Part shown: positions 63,284 to 64,000 of the stretch, piece by piece | Position numbering within the stretch: position 1 is the first letter of the stretch | Layout: each line of letters begins with the position of its first letter | Source of the DNA: Clostridium sp. CAG:628 | GTDB taxonomy: Bacteria; Bacillota_I; Bacilli_A; RF39; UBA660 | DNA: 64,000 nucleotides | Reading direction: 5' to 3' | Assembly (NCBI GenBank): GCA_000438415.1 | Contig: FR902240.1 | Coordinates: forward strand, 66,514 to 130,513 | Position numbers and translations under genes: made by a program | Notes under the pieces: model-generated | The model's input: the letters and a program-made list of their open reading frames with translations, nothing else | Databases searched by the model: none | Told to the model about the DNA's origin: nothing

Positions 63284-63821
63284 TTTCTCCCTCCTTTAAA
63301 TATACTTTTTCTACAACACTTAGATAATCTAGTCTTGGAATAAAGCCTTCTTTAATAATGTAAGCATACTCATTAATTACATCAAATGGTATACTTTTTC
63401 TTTCATTACTATTTATAAAGTTAATTAAAGTACTTCCTTTTAACAGGTAAAACTTATTATTCATAAATATTATTAGAAAGACGATACCACCATGGTTTAA
63501 TATTCTTTTTATATGAAGTATTTGATGTTCTTCTATATTTGATAGTGGAAAACTAGTAGTGTTTTTACATTCTTTTGCATCAAATTCAATATAGTGTCCT
63601 TTATAAATACCATTATAGTCAAGTGTACTAGTGTGACTAAAAACTGCTTTGTTAATCATCGTTGTCTTTTTAGTTCTATATTCTACATTTAATACTTTTA
63701 TTGGAGTAGGCTTCTTATAAATAATAGCTCTATCTTTTTCTAAGTAGTAGTTGTTTGTCTCGTTAATTATATTTTCTAAGAACATACCACGATTTTTGTA
63801 ACTTAAATTTTTTTTGGGCAT
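63267..63821 (-). CDS. recU: Holliday junction resolvase RecU
   Basis: 184 residues. Nuclease core STLDYNGIYKGHYIEFDAKE (Asp, Glu, Lys) and N-terminal basic NRGMFLENIINETNNYY. It resolves Holliday junctions. Overlap with ponA by 17 bases gives the classic Bacillus recU-ponA operon. GAGGTGTTTATATG is the start region. Confidence 0.94.
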   Translation of the reverse strand: MPKKNLSYKNRGMFLENIINETNNYYLEKDRAIIYKKPTPIKVLNVEYRTKKTTMINKAVFSHTSTLDYNGIYKGHYIEFDAKECKNTTSFPLSNIEEHQILHIKRILNHGGIVFLIIFMNNKFYLLKGSTLINFINSNERKSIPFDVINEYAYIIKEGFIPRLDYLSVVEKVYLKEGENEISK

Positions 63822-63945
63822 ATAAACACCTCATGTATATTTTACCATATTCAATAAAAAAAGTCACACTTAAGGAAGAAGTAGACATATTTTTTGTAAA
63901 TGTGTAGTTTATTTAGTACTTAAGTTAAATTAATTATAAATATTG

Positions 63946-63974
63946 TTGATTTAGAGTGTAAAAAGTGTTATAAT
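63946..63974 (+). promoter_or_regulatory. promoter for a gene beyond the window
   Basis: TTGATT 63946-63951, 17 bases, TATAAT 63969-63974, then GGGAGGG at the edge as a ribosome site. Confidence 0.75.
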
Positions 63975-64000
63975 TTGTCGTAGAAACGAAGGGAGGGAAA

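Overview
This window looks like the chromosome of a very AT-rich, Gram-positive-type member of the Bacillota (Bacilli side). It resembles the uncultured gut lineages close to RF39 / Erysipelotrichia / Mollicutes. The reasons are the strong AGGAGG ribosome sites, TTGA-17-TGGTATAAT promoters, a Bacillus-style recU-ponA pair, a dcw division cluster headed by mraZ, CdaA/CdaR, RNase HIII, RbgA, YneF, and sporulation-flavoured small proteins (YjcZ-like, SirA-like). TGA is used as a stop, so the code is standard. The exact taxon is an inference.

Layout. 1-7.3 kb: a metalloprotease-like gene cut by the window edge, rplS, lepB and small enzymes, then a degraded accessory patch (an ogt remnant next to tag, a RhuM/DinD chimera, a recombinase tail, and a KilA-N gene between near-identical repeats) that abuts rbgA. 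7.3-15.2 kb: def, thyA-folA, ftsW, mutS, rnhC. 15.2-24.1 kb: a cvpA-like gene, thioredoxin, queA, a RhuM-Fic fusion, tgt, and several unknown or membrane genes. 24.1-25.4 kb: a truncated small-ORF module fused to the 3' third of a 23S rRNA gene, then 5S and tRNA-His. 25.5-31.6 kb: a duplicated-domain surface protein, a phage-like holin/endolysin pair, mscS, phosphoketolase. 31.7-38.6 kb: a Ca2+ P-type ATPase with a Ca2+/cation exchanger, typA, queH. 38.7-41.2 kb: a surface-protein locus (SipW-type signal peptidase, small ORF, frameshifted TasA-like protein). 41.4-43.9 kb: rpsB-tsf. 44.1-51.1 kb: division cluster mraZ-rsmH-ftsL-pbp2B, then a SirA-like gene, yneF, ssrA (tmRNA), murG, divIB. 51.2-64 kb: CBS-type pyrophosphatase, a GT2 glycosyltransferase, lipoproteins, cdaA-cdaR, ponA-recU.

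The most striking signal is at about 40951-41108. The 3' end of the SipW-linked surface protein switches from AT-rich to about 53% GC. It carries a run of codons ending in C whose first two bases vary, inside a Trp-rich ... Gly-Val-Arg-Pro-Ala frame. This is the pattern expected of the variable repeat of a diversity-generating retroelement (DGR). No reverse transcriptase or template repeat is visible here, so they would have to act from elsewhere. A second, truncated copy of the module that precedes this gene lies at 24.1 kb, exactly where the 23S rRNA fragment begins. That suggests recombination or misassembly between repeated copies.

Functionally the window is mainly housekeeping: translation, tRNA queuosine (queA, tgt, queH), thymidylate/folate, cell wall and division, c-di-AMP. 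Small islands of phage or mobile-derived genes (RhuM, KilA-N, DinD, DUF1016, holin/endolysin) interrupt it, several of them broken at homopolymer runs.
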